Source: Acidobacteriota bacterium (lineage in GTDB: Bacteria > Acidobacteriota > Blastocatellia > RBC074). Taken from it: DNA of 5,953 nt. The notes beneath the pieces are model-generated. The model was given only the letters and a program-made list of their open reading frames with translations. It ran no database searches and was not told where the DNA came from. Below, piece after piece: positions 5,894-5,953 of the stretch (within the stretch, counting starts at the first letter, position 1; the number at the start of each line of letters is the position of its first letter). Position numbers and translations under genes: made by a program. The stretch spans positions 1-5,953 of the forward strand of contig JABFSD010000699.1 of assembly GCA_013140935.1 (NCBI GenBank), written 5' to 3'.

Positions 5894-5953
5894 ATGAACG
5901 TATGTGTCGTCGGTACTGGTTATGTCGGTTTGGTCACAGGTACTTGTCTGGCT
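5894..5953 (+). CDS. UDP-glucose/GDP-mannose dehydrogenase family protein, N-terminal fragment
   Basis: Only 20 codons are in the window, but they are diagnostic: MNVCVVGTGYVGLVTGTCLA. The GxGYVGL nucleotide-binding loop, followed by a small-residue helix ending in CLA, is the classic start of UDP-glucose 6-dehydrogenase and its GDP-mannose and UDP-ManNAc dehydrogenase relatives. These use NAD to oxidise a nucleotide sugar to its uronic acid in the cytoplasm. The GTGYVGLVTGTCLA form is most typical of UDP-glucose 6-dehydrogenases, so UDP-glucuronate formation is the best guess, but the catalytic Cys and substrate-binding residues are outside the window. It lies 167 nt after the SBBP gene on the same strand. 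Together with the mutase and nucleotidyltransferase genes it suggests a polysaccharide precursor locus. Confidence 0.88.
   Translation, partial: MNVCVVGTGYVGLVTGTCLA

Overview
The window looks like a chromosomal segment from an acidobacterium, possibly of the Blastocatellia or Solibacter type. This is inferred from the large secreted protein, which combines an N-terminal domain of the kind that precedes SBBP repeats, seven SBBP repeats, and a C-terminal domain of the type first described in Solibacter. A heptamer-based GGAGTCA/GAATTCA repeat fits but is not diagnostic, because similar repeats occur in cyanobacteria. No rRNA or other taxonomic marker is present, so the assignment is tentative.

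Layout. Positions 1-2613 hold a leftward (minus-strand) gene set. In transcription order these are a sugar-1-phosphate nucleotidyltransferase with a C-terminal left-handed beta-helix (2613 to 1570), an 87-bp spacer almost filled by a perfect 28-bp inverted repeat of heptamers, a phosphoglucomutase/phosphomannomutase (1482 to 58), and the first 14 codons of a third gene (42 to 1) with its own Shine-Dalgarno site, 15 nt after the mutase stop. Positions 2614-2873 form a divergent control region. It holds two opposed sigma70-like promoters whose -35 boxes overlap by five bases. Rightward, after a roughly 150-nt leader and a strong ribosome binding site, comes a 950-residue exported seven-repeat beta-propeller protein (2874-5726). 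After a 167-nt gap with a weak terminator-like hairpin comes the first 20 codons of a UDP-glucose/GDP-mannose dehydrogenase-type protein (5894 to the edge).

How the genes may work together. The mutase makes hexose-1-phosphate, the nucleotidyltransferase activates a sugar-1-phosphate to a nucleotide sugar, and the dehydrogenase oxidises a nucleotide sugar to a uronic acid. These are standard supply steps for a surface polysaccharide. The propeller protein is exported, and sharing a control region with the sugar genes hints at a cell-envelope or matrix role, but this is inference from position only. No clearly new multi-gene system is visible. The most unusual points are the altered signature motif of the nucleotidyltransferase, the heptamer hairpin between two probably co-transcribed genes, and the overlapping divergent promoters.
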